NCBI GenBank assembly: GCA_026390815.1
Contig: JAPLFH010000024.1
Location: forward strand, 160,766-224,765
DNA length: 64,000 nt
Origin: Ignavibacteriales bacterium
GTDB lineage: Bacteria > Bacteroidota > Ignavibacteria > Ignavibacteriales > SURF-24
Reading direction: 5' to 3'
Shown in pieces: positions 51,185-59,654 of this stretch (position 1 is its first letter; each line of letters opens with the position of its first letter). The position numbers and the translations under genes are program-made. The notes under the pieces are model-generated. The model worked only from the letters and a program-made list of their open reading frames with translations. It was not told the DNA's origin and did no database searches.

Positions 51185-53296
51185 CTAATTTAATCCGCGT
51201 TTTGTTAAAAGTGCATCAACCTTGGGTTCTCTTCCTCTGAATTTTTTATACAGAACCATTGGTTCTTCACTCCCGCCTTTTTCTAAAATATTTTTTCTAA
51301 AAGAATTTGCCAGTTCTCTATCAAACAAATTCCCTTTCTCTTTAAATGCCTGGAATGCATCTGCATCAAGTACTGCTGCCCAAATGTAACTATAATAACC
51401 AGCGGAATATCCTCCGGCAAAAACATGCTGGAAGTTTGTACTCTGGTACCGGGATTCTATTTCCGGAAGCAATCCAATTTTGTTTAAAGATTCTTTCTCA
51501 AATTTTACTGCATCTTTTTCTTCATCAGTAGTTAAAGTGTGCCAGTCCAGATCGAGTATTGAAGCGGCAAGATATTCAACGGATTCAAATCCTTGATTGA
51601 AGAGTGAAGAGTTTTCTATCTTCTTAATTAATTCATCTGGCATTGGTTCACCGGTTTTGTAATGCTTCGCGTACATTTTAAGCACTTCCGGTTCCATTGC
51701 CCAGTTTTCCATTATCTGCGAAGGAAGCTCAACAAAATCTCGTACAACGGATGTGCCTGAAAGGCTCGGATAAACGGTGTTACCAAACATTCCATGAATG
51801 GCATGACCAAATTCGTGGAATAAAGTATTTACTTCATCAATACTAAGCAGCGAAGGTTTATCCGAAGTTGGTTTGGAGAAATTTCCATTGTTACAAATAA
51901 TTGGGTCAATAAATTTTCCATCGATATTAGACTGATCTCTAAAGTTACTCATCCAGGCACCGCTTCTTTTACTATCGCGTGGAAAATAATCAGTATAAAG
52001 AATTGCTATATGTTTTCCATTTGCTTCCTTAACTTCAAACACTCTAACATCAGGATGATAAACCGGAATGTCTTTCCGCTCAACAAACTGAATTCCGTAT
52101 AATTTAGTTGCTACACCAAAAACACCATCAATAACATTTTCTAATTTGAAATAAGGGCGAAGCATTTCTTCATCCAGATTATATTTTTCCTTTTTAACTT
52201 TCTCGGCATAATACCACCAATCCCATGCAGCCAATTTAAATTTTCCGTTTTCCTTATCAATGATTGTTTGCATATCAGCCACTTCTGCCGAAGATCTTTT
52301 CAATGCTGGTTTCCAGAGATCATTTAAAAATTTGTAAACGGTTTCGGGATTCTTAGCCATACTTTTTTCAAGCACATAATCAGCGTGAGTTTTATATCCA
52401 AGCAAATTTGCTCTATCCACACGCACAGAAGCTATTCTTGAAAGAACCTTTTTATTGTCAAAATCATTGTTGTTGTTTCCGCGGCTGAGATAAGCTTTAA
52501 AAAGTTTTTCTCTCAATTCTCTTTTAGGCGAGTATTGCAAAAAAGGAATAAAGCTTGGCTTTTGGAGATTGAAAATCCATTTGCCCTCCTGTCCTTTTGT
52601 CTTTCCCATATCCAGTGCAGCTTGCACAACGGCATCAGGCAATCCAACAAGATCTTCTTTATTATCGATTACTAAACCAATGGAATTGGTTTCCTTTAAA
52701 ATATTATCACCGAACTTAAGCGATAGAAGAGAAAGCTCCTCATTTATTTTTCTAAGTTTATCTTTTTCTTCGGGATTAAGATTTGCACCGTTTCTTACAA
52801 AGCCGGAATAGTATTCTTCCAGCAAAGTATTTTGTTCGGTAGTAAGATTTAACTTATCCTTTTCTCCATAAATTGATTTTAACCGTTCGAAAAGTTTTTC
52901 ATTCAGATTGATGTCGTCTCTGTGTTTTGATAACATTGGCGTAACGGTTTGTGCTATCTTCTGCATTTCATCATTTGTGTTTGATGAAAGAAGATTGAAA
53001 AACACATTGCTTACTCTTGTAAGAAGTGCGCCGCTTTTTTCCATCGCGTCAATTGTGTTTTCAAAAGTAGGTTTTTCGGTGCTGTTCAGTAATTGATCAA
53101 CCTCGTTCTTCTGCTCTTTCATTCCTTCTTCGAAAGCAGGTAAATAATGCTCTTCCTTAATCTCATTAAAAGGTGGAGTCTGAAACGGAGTTTTCCATTC
53201 CTTTAAGAAAGGATTGTTCATGTTCTTCTCATCATTTGAATAACTTAGAGGACTAATTATGACAACTAATACCAAAAGGTAAAACAAGGTTTTCAT
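51185..53296 (-). CDS. M3 family oligopeptidase with signal peptide
   Basis: 703 aa. Signal peptide 1-20 (LVLVVIISPLSYS), so periplasmic, unlike cytoplasmic oligopeptidase A. The M3 zinc motif HEFGHAIHGMFG is intact, with the downstream Glu helix (DFVELPSQIMENWA). GGYSAGYYSYIWAAVLDADA is the C-terminal substrate loop, typical of the Dcp/OpdA group. Dipeptidyl carboxypeptidases of this group cut dipeptides from C-termini. It overlaps hemH by 4 bases (ATGA), so it is co-translated with a haem enzyme though it has no obvious haem role. Confidence 0.93.
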   Translation of the reverse strand: MKTLFYLLVLVVIISPLSYSNDEKNMNNPFLKEWKTPFQTPPFNEIKEEHYLPAFEEGMKEQKNEVDQLLNSTEKPTFENTIDAMEKSGALLTRVSNVFFNLLSSNTNDEMQKIAQTVTPMLSKHRDDINLNEKLFERLKSIYGEKDKLNLTTEQNTLLEEYYSGFVRNGANLNPEEKDKLRKINEELSLLSLKFGDNILKETNSIGLVIDNKEDLVGLPDAVVQAALDMGKTKGQEGKWIFNLQKPSFIPFLQYSPKRELREKLFKAYLSRGNNNNDFDNKKVLSRIASVRVDRANLLGYKTHADYVLEKSMAKNPETVYKFLNDLWKPALKRSSAEVADMQTIIDKENGKFKLAAWDWWYYAEKVKKEKYNLDEEMLRPYFKLENVIDGVFGVATKLYGIQFVERKDIPVYHPDVRVFEVKEANGKHIAILYTDYFPRDSKRSGAWMSNFRDQSNIDGKFIDPIICNNGNFSKPTSDKPSLLSIDEVNTLFHEFGHAIHGMFGNTVYPSLSGTSVVRDFVELPSQIMENWAMEPEVLKMYAKHYKTGEPMPDELIKKIENSSLFNQGFESVEYLAASILDLDWHTLTTDEEKDAVKFEKESLNKIGLLPEIESRYQSTNFQHVFAGGYSAGYYSYIWAAVLDADAFQAFKEKGNLFDRELANSFRKNILEKGGSEEPMVLYKKFRGREPKVDALLTKRGLN

Positions 53297-54252
53297 TTTG
53301 AATCCAATTTATTTGTGATTAATTCAGTTAATGCCACTATAAAGATTTCAGAATCGTTCAATCCAGTCATAACAATATAATCCTCAATGCCAGCTTTATC
53401 AGCAACGTGTCGGTATTCAATGTCTAATTCAAATGATGTTTCTACGTGATCGGAAACGAAACTGATCGGGATGATCAATAAATGTTTTTTCCCTTTTGCT
53501 GCAAGTTCTTTAATCATTGTATCAGTTGCCGGGGTAAGCCATTTAACCGGACCAACTTTACTTTGAAAGCATTCGTGATATTCGTGAGAATTATTTCTTT
53601 GCTTCATTACCAGTTCAACGGTTTTCTTTATGTGGTGGCTGTATGGATCTCCTTTTTTAACATAACTAACCGGTGTTCCATGCGCGCTGAAAACCAATTG
53701 AACTTCCTTCCTTACTTCCTCCGGAAATTTAAGAAGTGTTTCATCAATTCTTTGATTTATAGCCTTGCAGTAAGTTTCGTTATCAAAATAATTATCTATG
53801 TAAATTAATTTCGATTGATCTCCTTTGTAACACCTCTTCCATTCGTTAAAAGAAGAGCCCGTTGTTGAAACTGAGAAATGCGGGTAGAGCGGTAACAGAA
53901 TTATTTTGTCATAATTTCCCTTTTCAATTTTCTCAGCGGTGGCGCTGGTTAGAGGATGCCAGTAACGCATCGCTACGAAAACATCAACATTAAAATTTTT
54001 GTTTCGTAAATTCTCTTCAAGCATTCTCTGTTGCAACTCTGTCCAGCAGCCAATTGGAGAACTGCCACCAATCTTCCTATATTCTTCAATTACTTTTGGC
54101 GCTCTTTTTTTAGCAATAAATTTTGCAAGTGAATTTTGAAAAGGAAGTTTGAATATATCTCGGTCGCTAAAAAGGTTGGCAAGGAAGGGCTCCACTGCTT
54201 CAAGAGAATCTGGTCCTCCTAAGTTGAATAATACAATCGCGGTTTTTGTCAT
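53293..54252 (-). CDS. hemH: Ferrochelatase
   Basis: 319 aa. Inserts Fe(II) into protoporphyrin IX. Landmarks: VLFNLGGPDSLEAV at the start, VAMRYWHPLTSAT (substrate lip), the metal His in LVFSAHGTPVSYVKKGDPY, QSKVGPVKWLTPAT and the Glu-containing SFVSDHVETSFELDIEY. No C-terminal [2Fe-2S] cysteine cluster. Its end overlaps the M3 peptidase start. A long inverted repeat (54265-54325) occupies the gap to hemN upstream. Confidence 0.96.
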   Translation of the reverse strand: MTKTAIVLFNLGGPDSLEAVEPFLANLFSDRDIFKLPFQNSLAKFIAKKRAPKVIEEYRKIGGSSPIGCWTELQQRMLEENLRNKNFNVDVFVAMRYWHPLTSATAEKIEKGNYDKIILLPLYPHFSVSTTGSSFNEWKRCYKGDQSKLIYIDNYFDNETYCKAINQRIDETLLKFPEEVRKEVQLVFSAHGTPVSYVKKGDPYSHHIKKTVELVMKQRNNSHEYHECFQSKVGPVKWLTPATDTMIKELAAKGKKHLLIIPISFVSDHVETSFELDIEYRHVADKAGIEDYIVMTGLNDSEIFIVALTELITNKLDSK

Positions 54253-54264
54253 AAATATTTTTCC

Positions 54265-54325
54265 CTTTGTGTCTCTGTGCCTTAGTGGTAAAGTTCTTTC
54301 ACCACCGAGGCACTAAGTCACAGAG
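54265..54325. repeat. Long imperfect hairpin repeat between hemN and hemH
   Basis: Two 25-base arms (54265-54289 and 54301-54325) are inverted copies with 19 of 25 positions matching; each reads, on one strand, CTyTGTGwCTywGTG followed by CCTyrGTGGT. The 11-base centre holds AAAG/CTTT and closes the hairpin. The same 25-base unit recurs at 56135-56159 and its first 15 bases at 55724-55738. It is a dispersed repeat of the CACCACAGAG...CACAGAG type common in FCB genomes. Confidence 0.8.
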
Positions 54326-54326
54326 T

Positions 54327-55703
54327 TTAAACTGTTCTGGAATACTTTGCAGTATCTTCTTTTCTTTCCATGTAACCATCAAAGTTCATTGCTATGTTAC
54401 GGATTAAAAGTCGTCCCATTTCGGTTACTTTTATTTCATTATCGTTTACGGAGATAAGTTCGTCATCAATCATTTCTTTTAGATTGTTTAATCCCCAGCC
54501 AAAATATTCTTTAAAATTTATTCCGAATTCAGTTTCTATCTTTTTTATGTTCAGTTCAAAGTCGCACATAATTTTCATTATCACATATCGTCGGAGTACA
54601 TCATCATCATTTAGGTTATATCCTTTTGCAATTGGAAAAGTTTCCTTATCTAACGCACTATAATACTCTTTTTCTGTTTTGTAATTCTGTGAGTATATTC
54701 TTTGAAGCTGACTGATTGCAGTTATTCCCAAGGCGTAAAGATCGGCACCGGCGTGCGTGCTATAACCCTGAAAATTTCTGTAAAGTTTTTTCTCGCGCAA
54801 TGCGATTGCTAATTCATCTTCTGGTTTTGCAAAATGATCCATTCCAATAAAAACGTAACCCGCGGAAGTAAGTTTTTCAATTGTCATTTTCAAAATTTGA
54901 AGTTTCTCTTCGGGGACAGGTAAATCTTCCGGATGAATAAGTGCCATATGTTTCTTCATCCACGGAACATGCGCATAATTAAAAACGGCAATTCTGTCTG
55001 GTGAAATATTAATTATCTTATCCACCGTTTCTGCAAATGTAGAAACTGATTGAAAAGGTAATCCATAAATTAAATCGAGATTTATACTTTGGAATCCAAG
55101 CTCTCTAACCCATTGTACAGTTTGCCGGGTAATATCTTCGGGCTGGATTCTGTTGGTTGCTTTTTGAACTTTATCATTAAAATCCTGAACGCCCATACTT
55201 ATTCTATTAAAGCCACCATTACGCAATGCAGCCAGGTGGTCTCTTGTTAATCCGCGTGGATCTATCTCGCATCCTTCTTCAGCATTTTTAGAGAACTCAA
55301 AATTTTGATTTATATATGTTATTAATTCTGTTATTTCATCCGGATTTAAGTGAGTTGGTGTTCCACCGCCCCAATGCAGTTGTGCAACTTTCCTATCTGC
55401 CAGAATGTAGGTTCGCACCATATCAATTTCTTTCTTCAGGTAATTTATATATTCACTAACTCTGTCGCGGTTACGGGTAATAATCATATTGCAGCCGCAG
55501 AAATAGCAGAGAGTATCGCAGTAAGGAAGATGATAGTAAAGAGAAATATCTGGAAGATTTTCTCCATAATTTGTTTTTACAATCTCATCAAGATACTGCT
55601 CATGCTTAAATGTTTCATTAAACTGCGGAGCAGTAGGATAGCTTGTGTATCTTGGACCAGGGCGATCGTACTTTCTTATTTTTTCTAAATCAATATTAAA
55701 CAT
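54327..55703 (-). CDS. hemN: Oxygen-independent coproporphyrinogen III dehydrogenase (radical SAM)
   Basis: 458 aa radical SAM enzyme that decarboxylates coproporphyrinogen III to protoporphyrinogen IX without oxygen. The cluster motif is in HLPYCDTLCYFCGCN (CxxxCxxC plus the extra Cys of true HemN), after RYTSYPTAPQFNE, the N-terminal trip-wire region seen in genuine HemN but not in HemW. HWGGGTPTHL and EIDPRGLT are SAM-binding. C-terminal HemN domain present (residues ~360-450). So this is HemN, not HemW. AGGA precedes the ATG. Confidence 0.96.
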   Translation of the reverse strand: MFNIDLEKIRKYDRPGPRYTSYPTAPQFNETFKHEQYLDEIVKTNYGENLPDISLYYHLPYCDTLCYFCGCNMIITRNRDRVSEYINYLKKEIDMVRTYILADRKVAQLHWGGGTPTHLNPDEITELITYINQNFEFSKNAEEGCEIDPRGLTRDHLAALRNGGFNRISMGVQDFNDKVQKATNRIQPEDITRQTVQWVRELGFQSINLDLIYGLPFQSVSTFAETVDKIINISPDRIAVFNYAHVPWMKKHMALIHPEDLPVPEEKLQILKMTIEKLTSAGYVFIGMDHFAKPEDELAIALREKKLYRNFQGYSTHAGADLYALGITAISQLQRIYSQNYKTEKEYYSALDKETFPIAKGYNLNDDDVLRRYVIMKIMCDFELNIKKIETEFGINFKEYFGWGLNNLKEMIDDELISVNDNEIKVTEMGRLLIRNIAMNFDGYMERKEDTAKYSRTV

Positions 55704-55723
55704 AAAATTATTCCTTTCTTCAA

Positions 55724-55738
55724 CACAGAGACACAGAG
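55724..55738 (-). repeat. 15-base repeat flank on the 3' side of the GxxExxY pseudogene
   Basis: CACAGAGACACAGAG, equal to the first 15 positions of the 25-base unit found at 54265-54325 and 56135-56159, here inverted relative to the 56135 copy. Together they bracket the GxxExxY gene. Confidence 0.7.
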
Positions 55739-56131
55739 TTAATCAAAATATCCGTTTATCATTCTTTTAAAACCTTCAACTAATTTTGGTACATTAAAGT
55801 TGATCAATAATCCTAATCTTTAATCCGCTAAGCGTAAGTAAGTTAATAATTGAGCTTCATATACCGGTAATAAAACTTCGGCAGATTTTATTTCTATAAT
55901 AATTTCATCTTCAACAAGGATGTCTATTCTATAATCAGCATCCAGCAGTTCCCCTTTATAATTTACAGGTAAAAATAATTGTCTGTTAAAATGTAAACCT
56001 CTTTGAGTAAGCTCCTTACACAAACAAACTTCATAAACACTTTCCAATAAACCAGGACCTAAATTCCTGTGAACTTCAATTGCGCAATCAAGAATAATTC
56101 CGCTAAGTCTATTAATTTGTTCCTTCTTCAT
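55739..56131 (-). pseudogene. GxxExxY protein gene broken by one in-frame stop
   Basis: The open part (55820-56131) gives 103 aa: a GxxExxY / PDDEXK_3 type protein with the head INRLSGIILDCAIEVHRNLG, the name-giving GPGLLESVYE and the nuclease-like ADYRIDILVEDEIIIEIKSA (Asp ... Glu-x-Lys). It ends at TAA 55820-55822. In the same frame, translation goes on as RLGLLINFNVPKLVEGFKRM and stops at 55739, which is exactly the missing family C-terminus, so the full gene would have 131 codons. One base change (for example AAA to TAA) explains it. The gene sits between hemE and hemN, bracketed by inverted CACAGAG-type repeats. Confidence 0.85.
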
Positions 56132-56134
56132 TTA

Positions 56135-56159
56135 CTCTGTGTCTTTGTGTCTCAGTGGT
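56135..56159 (-). repeat. 25-base repeat flank on the 5' side of the GxxExxY pseudogene
   Basis: It has the same 25-base unit as each arm of the 54265-54325 hairpin (starts CTCTGTGTCT, ends CTCAGTGGT). It covers the space between the GxxExxY start and the stop of hemE (56152), so the hemE stop lies inside the repeat. Confidence 0.75.
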
Positions 56160-57198
56160 GAAAGATTTTGCTTTCTTCTTTTACAAATCCAACTAACGCT
56201 TTTACTTTTTCTGGATCAGTGTCTGGAAGAAGGCCATGACCTAAATTAAAAATATGCCCGCTTCCTTTGCCATACGATTCGAGTATTCTGATTACTTCTT
56301 CCTTTATTTTATCTTCCGGGGCATAAAGAACGCAGGGATCAAGGTTTCCTTGTAGTGAAACCTTTTCACCAATAGCAGTTCTTGTTTTATCTAAATCCAT
56401 CGTCCAATCCAAACCTAAAACATCAGCACCACATTTTGCCAGCTTACTTAATTTATAATGAACTCCCTTTGCAAAAACTATCACCGGCTCGTTCTTTCGT
56501 TTAATGTTGTCTATCACTCTGGAAATATATTGAAGAGAAAACTCTTCGAAATCGGTTTGAGAAAGAATCCCACCCCAGGTATCGAAAATCTGAACAGCAT
56601 TAACACCGGCTTCAATTTTTGCTGAAAGATAATCTGCAACAGCAACGGAAAGTTTTTCCAAAATTGTATGCGCTAATTCCGGATTATTATAAATTAATTG
56701 CTTAACAAAAGAAAAATTCTTCGATCCTTTTCCTTCAACCATATAGGTCATAAGTGTCCAGGGGGAGCCGCTGAAACCAATCAAAGGAACGCGATCATTT
56801 AATTCCTTTTTGGTTAACGCAACAGCATCAAGAACATATTTAAGATCTTTTGTGGGATCAATTTCTTTCAGCTTATCAACATCATATTCGTTTCTAATTG
56901 GATAGGAGAATTCCGGTCCTTTGCCTTCGTGCATTTCCAAATGCATTCCCATTGCATCCGGAATAACAAGTATATCAGAAAAAAGAATTGCTGCATCAAC
57001 TCCAATAATATCCACAGGTTGAATTGTAACTTCAGCGGCAAGTTCCGGTGTTTTAACCATTGTTAAAAAATCGGCTTTTTCCCGGATTGCTCTATACTCG
57101 GGCAAGTATCTTCCTGCCTGACGCATAATCCATATTGGTGTTCTTTCAACAGGTTTTTGTTTGCAGGCTCTTAGGAATAAATCGTTTTTCAGTTTCAA
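56152..57198 (-). CDS. hemE: Uroporphyrinogen decarboxylase
   Basis: 348 aa. Removes four acetate carboxyls from uroporphyrinogen III to give coproporphyrinogen III. The signature RTPIWIMRQAGRYLPEYRA is near the N-terminus, with AAILFSDILVIPDAMG (catalytic Asp) and GFSGSPWTLMTYMVEG, and FNLGHGLLPDTDPEKV at the end. The start is TTG 57198, with GGAG 7 bases before it; no ATG fits. The 83-base gap upstream holds a hairpin AATTGC-tgtttc-GCAATT (57250-57267). The stop codon lies in a repeat (56135-56159). Confidence 0.96.
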   Translation of the reverse strand: MKLKNDLFLRACKQKPVERTPIWIMRQAGRYLPEYRAIREKADFLTMVKTPELAAEVTIQPVDIIGVDAAILFSDILVIPDAMGMHLEMHEGKGPEFSYPIRNEYDVDKLKEIDPTKDLKYVLDAVALTKKELNDRVPLIGFSGSPWTLMTYMVEGKGSKNFSFVKQLIYNNPELAHTILEKLSVAVADYLSAKIEAGVNAVQIFDTWGGILSQTDFEEFSLQYISRVIDNIKRKNEPVIVFAKGVHYKLSKLAKCGADVLGLDWTMDLDKTRTAIGEKVSLQGNLDPCVLYAPEDKIKEEVIRILESYGKGSGHIFNLGHGLLPDTDPEKVKALVGFVKEESKIFHH

Positions 57199-57281
57199 AT
57201 TATTTCTCCAATAAAAATCTAAATTTATATAATCACTTAATTGTTAAATTGCTGTTTCGCAATTCAACCACTGCAAAAATT

Positions 57282-58706
57282 TTATGAAGTGTAGTACTTC
57301 ACGATTGAATCAACTAGTCCATCCAGCGTGTGTTCTTGTGGAATAATCTTAACCGTAACATTATGTCTTTCAATTTCTCTCTTAGTTGTTGGACCTATAG
57401 CCGCAATATCATAACCATTAAAATATTTTTTAGGTTCAGTGATATTTAAAATATCCAGGAAATTATTGAAAGTAGATGGGCTTGTAAATACAAACAAGTC
57501 CGGTTCCGCAGACTTTAACAAAGCAAGTTTTTTATCAAGGGATTCCTTTGCTGGAATTCCCACTTTATATATTGATGCAGTTATAACGTTCGCACCTTTT
57601 TCCTTTAGCTTTTCTGGTAATTCATTTCGGGCAATTTCAGAACCTGGAAGGAAAATGTTTTTATCTTTAATGCGAAGATTAGCTAAGGCATCAATAATTC
57701 CAGCACTGCTAAATTCTTCAGGAATGATATCAACTATAATTTTATTTTTTTCGCAGGCGTTTGCAGTTTTCTTTCCAACTGCAAATGTAGTGATTTTTTC
57801 AAAGTTTAAAGTTGTATCTAACTCTTTGCATCGTGCAGAAAAATATTTTACTGAATTTGCTGATGTAAAAATTATAAAATCAATTTTTGAAAAGTCTTTT
57901 ATGATTGAATCAAATGCAGTCCAATCATCTACCGGTGTAATTTCAAGTGTTGGGAAAGTAATTACTTTTGCACCCAGTTTTTGGAATTTGAGAGAATCAT
58001 TCGAATCATATTTACTGCCGGTTGTAACAATTGTCTTTCCAATTAGTGGTAAAACATGTTTTGACTTTTCTGATATTAAACTTCGCAGCAGTATCTCAAA
58101 AAGATTTTCTCTTTCCCCGCTAAGTTTGTTTCTCGGTATTTTATGTTCAATTCCGCGTTCAACTGCTCCATAAATTCCGCCGATTATAGTATCAACAGCA
58201 AGGCTGGAATTGGTTAGGCTAAAAACATTTTCTTTCTTTCCGTTTTCAATTATTTCGTTTAGTACTTCACGTAGTTCATTGGTTTTAATCTTTAATTTGC
58301 TGCAAATCTTGTTGGATGCTTTTAAAGTATCCCGCCGGAGCATCATAAAGAAGCAGTCATATTTCATCATAAACATATAATTATGAATGATGAAATTGTA
58401 GAGCGAATCAATTGCGTTTGTTTCTCTGGAAATTTTTTCTCTCAGTGAATTAATTAATTTCTCCATACGCATTAGCATAATTGAGAAGTATAAATCTTCT
58501 TTTGAGTTAAAGTAGTTGTAAAGCGTTCCTTTTGCTATTGAAGCTGATTTGGCAACATCTCCCATCATTACTTTATGAAAGTTGTTTTCTGAAAAAAGCT
58601 TTGAGGCTGCATCAATTATTCTCTCAAGCTTGTCATTCTTTTTTATTTCAATTTTATTTTTAGTAGTCATTCTTACATCAAAGTTTTGGCTGATAGAATA
58701 ATTCAT
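57282..58706 (-). CDS. hemD: TetR-type regulator fused to uroporphyrinogen-III synthase
   Basis: 474 aa, two proteins in one. Residues ~24-72 are a TetR helix-turn-helix (IIDAASKLFSENNFHKVMMG, DVAKSASIAKGTLYNYFNSK), and ~73-215 the all-helical TetR ligand/dimer domain. From ~220 the HemD fold begins: LIGKTIVTTGSKYDSNDSLK, then FIIFTSANSVKYF (280-288), AVGKKTA (309-315), LFVFTSPSTFNNFL and IAAIGPTTKREIE, all usual for uroporphyrinogen-III synthase (normally ~250 aa alone). The frame is continuous with no internal start that looks better. ATG 58706 overlaps the hemC stop (ATGA), so it is coupled to hemC. Likely enzyme and regulator of haem genes; see findings. Confidence 0.9.
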   Translation of the reverse strand: MNYSISQNFDVRMTTKNKIEIKKNDKLERIIDAASKLFSENNFHKVMMGDVAKSASIAKGTLYNYFNSKEDLYFSIMLMRMEKLINSLREKISRETNAIDSLYNFIIHNYMFMMKYDCFFMMLRRDTLKASNKICSKLKIKTNELREVLNEIIENGKKENVFSLTNSSLAVDTIIGGIYGAVERGIEHKIPRNKLSGERENLFEILLRSLISEKSKHVLPLIGKTIVTTGSKYDSNDSLKFQKLGAKVITFPTLEITPVDDWTAFDSIIKDFSKIDFIIFTSANSVKYFSARCKELDTTLNFEKITTFAVGKKTANACEKNKIIVDIIPEEFSSAGIIDALANLRIKDKNIFLPGSEIARNELPEKLKEKGANVITASIYKVGIPAKESLDKKLALLKSAEPDLFVFTSPSTFNNFLDILNITEPKKYFNGYDIAAIGPTTKREIERHNVTVKIIPQEHTLDGLVDSIVKYYTS

Positions 58707-59644
58707 TTAGCTCTGGCTGTTTTATAAATTTCATTTAATACTTTTCCGGCACCAGCTTTTACCAGGTCTTTTGCCAGGAGCTTCCCTAATTTTTCCGGTT
58801 CCTTTTTCGTCCCTTTTATTTCTTTTCTAAAAGTAATTACTCCATCAATTGAACCAACTAATCCGTCAAGATAAAGTCCGTTTGATTTTACTTGCGCATA
58901 TGCGCCTATCGGAACCTGGCAACCTCCTTTCAGGGCTTTCAATAAAGACCGCTCAGCTTTGGTTGCTATAAATGTTTCCTGGTGGTGTATAGATTGAAGA
59001 ACTTCGTTTACAAAATTATTATCTATATGAATTTCAATTCCAAGCGCTCCTTGTCCAACAGCAGGAAGAATTTCTTTTGTAGAGATAATAGAAGAAATAT
59101 GTTTTTTCAATCCTAATCTTTCAATTCCCGCACGCGCCAGGATTATAGCATCCCAATCCGATTCTAAAAACTTATTTATTCTGGTTGGAACGTTTCCTCT
59201 CAACTCTACAATTTTTATATCCGGGCGAAGATGTAGAAGTTGTGCTCTTCTTCTTAAGGAACCAGTTGCAACTATTGCGCCTTCTTTCAAATCGGTGATC
59301 GTAACTCCTTTTTTTCTTGCAATAAGAACATCCTCAACCGGATGGCGTTCTGTTACAGCGGATAATTTCAATCCAGGAGGAATTTCTGTTTGAAGATCTT
59401 TTAGGCTGTGCACAGCAAAATCAATCGATTTATTTAACAAAGCAACTTCTAATTCTTTTGTGAACAAACCCTTGTCGCCAATTTTAGATAAAGCAACATC
59501 AAGAATTTTATCACCGGTGGTTCTGATGTTAATTATCTCAACAATTATATTTTTGTTTTTCTTTTCTATTTCCTTTTTAACAAAAAGCGATTGCCACATT
59601 GCAAGTTCGCTCCCACGGGAGCCAAGGATGATTTTTGTTTTCAA
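58703..59644 (-). CDS. hemC: Hydroxymethylbilane synthase (porphobilinogen deaminase)
   Basis: 313 aa from TTG 59644, preceded by AGGAG at 4 bases and giving the usual HemC start KTKIILGSRGSELAMWQ. An ATG at 59680 would add 12 charged residues and overlap hemA by 26 bases; less likely. Joins four porphobilinogens to hydroxymethylbilane. Marks: HSLKDLQTEIPPGL (catalytic Asp), TGSLRRRAQLLHLRPD and the dipyrromethane Cys in ALKGGCQVPIGAYA. It stops inside the start of the tetR-hemD gene. Confidence 0.95.
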   Translation of the reverse strand: MKTKIILGSRGSELAMWQSLFVKKEIEKKNKNIIVEIINIRTTGDKILDVALSKIGDKGLFTKELEVALLNKSIDFAVHSLKDLQTEIPPGLKLSAVTERHPVEDVLIARKKGVTITDLKEGAIVATGSLRRRAQLLHLRPDIKIVELRGNVPTRINKFLESDWDAIILARAGIERLGLKKHISSIISTKEILPAVGQGALGIEIHIDNNFVNEVLQSIHHQETFIATKAERSLLKALKGGCQVPIGAYAQVKSNGLYLDGLVGSIDGVITFRKEIKGTKKEPEKLGKLLAKDLVKAGAGKVLNEIYKTARAK

Positions 59645-59654
59645 GTTTCTCCTT

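Noticed and set aside
53482..53808. 108-aa + strand frame opposite hemH
   Set aside because: Antisense shadow of ferrochelatase.
57439..58173. 244-aa + strand frame antisense to tetR-hemD
   Set aside because: Long only because the AT-rich HemD gene leaves the opposite frame open; no motif or binding site, and the minus-strand protein has clear homology.
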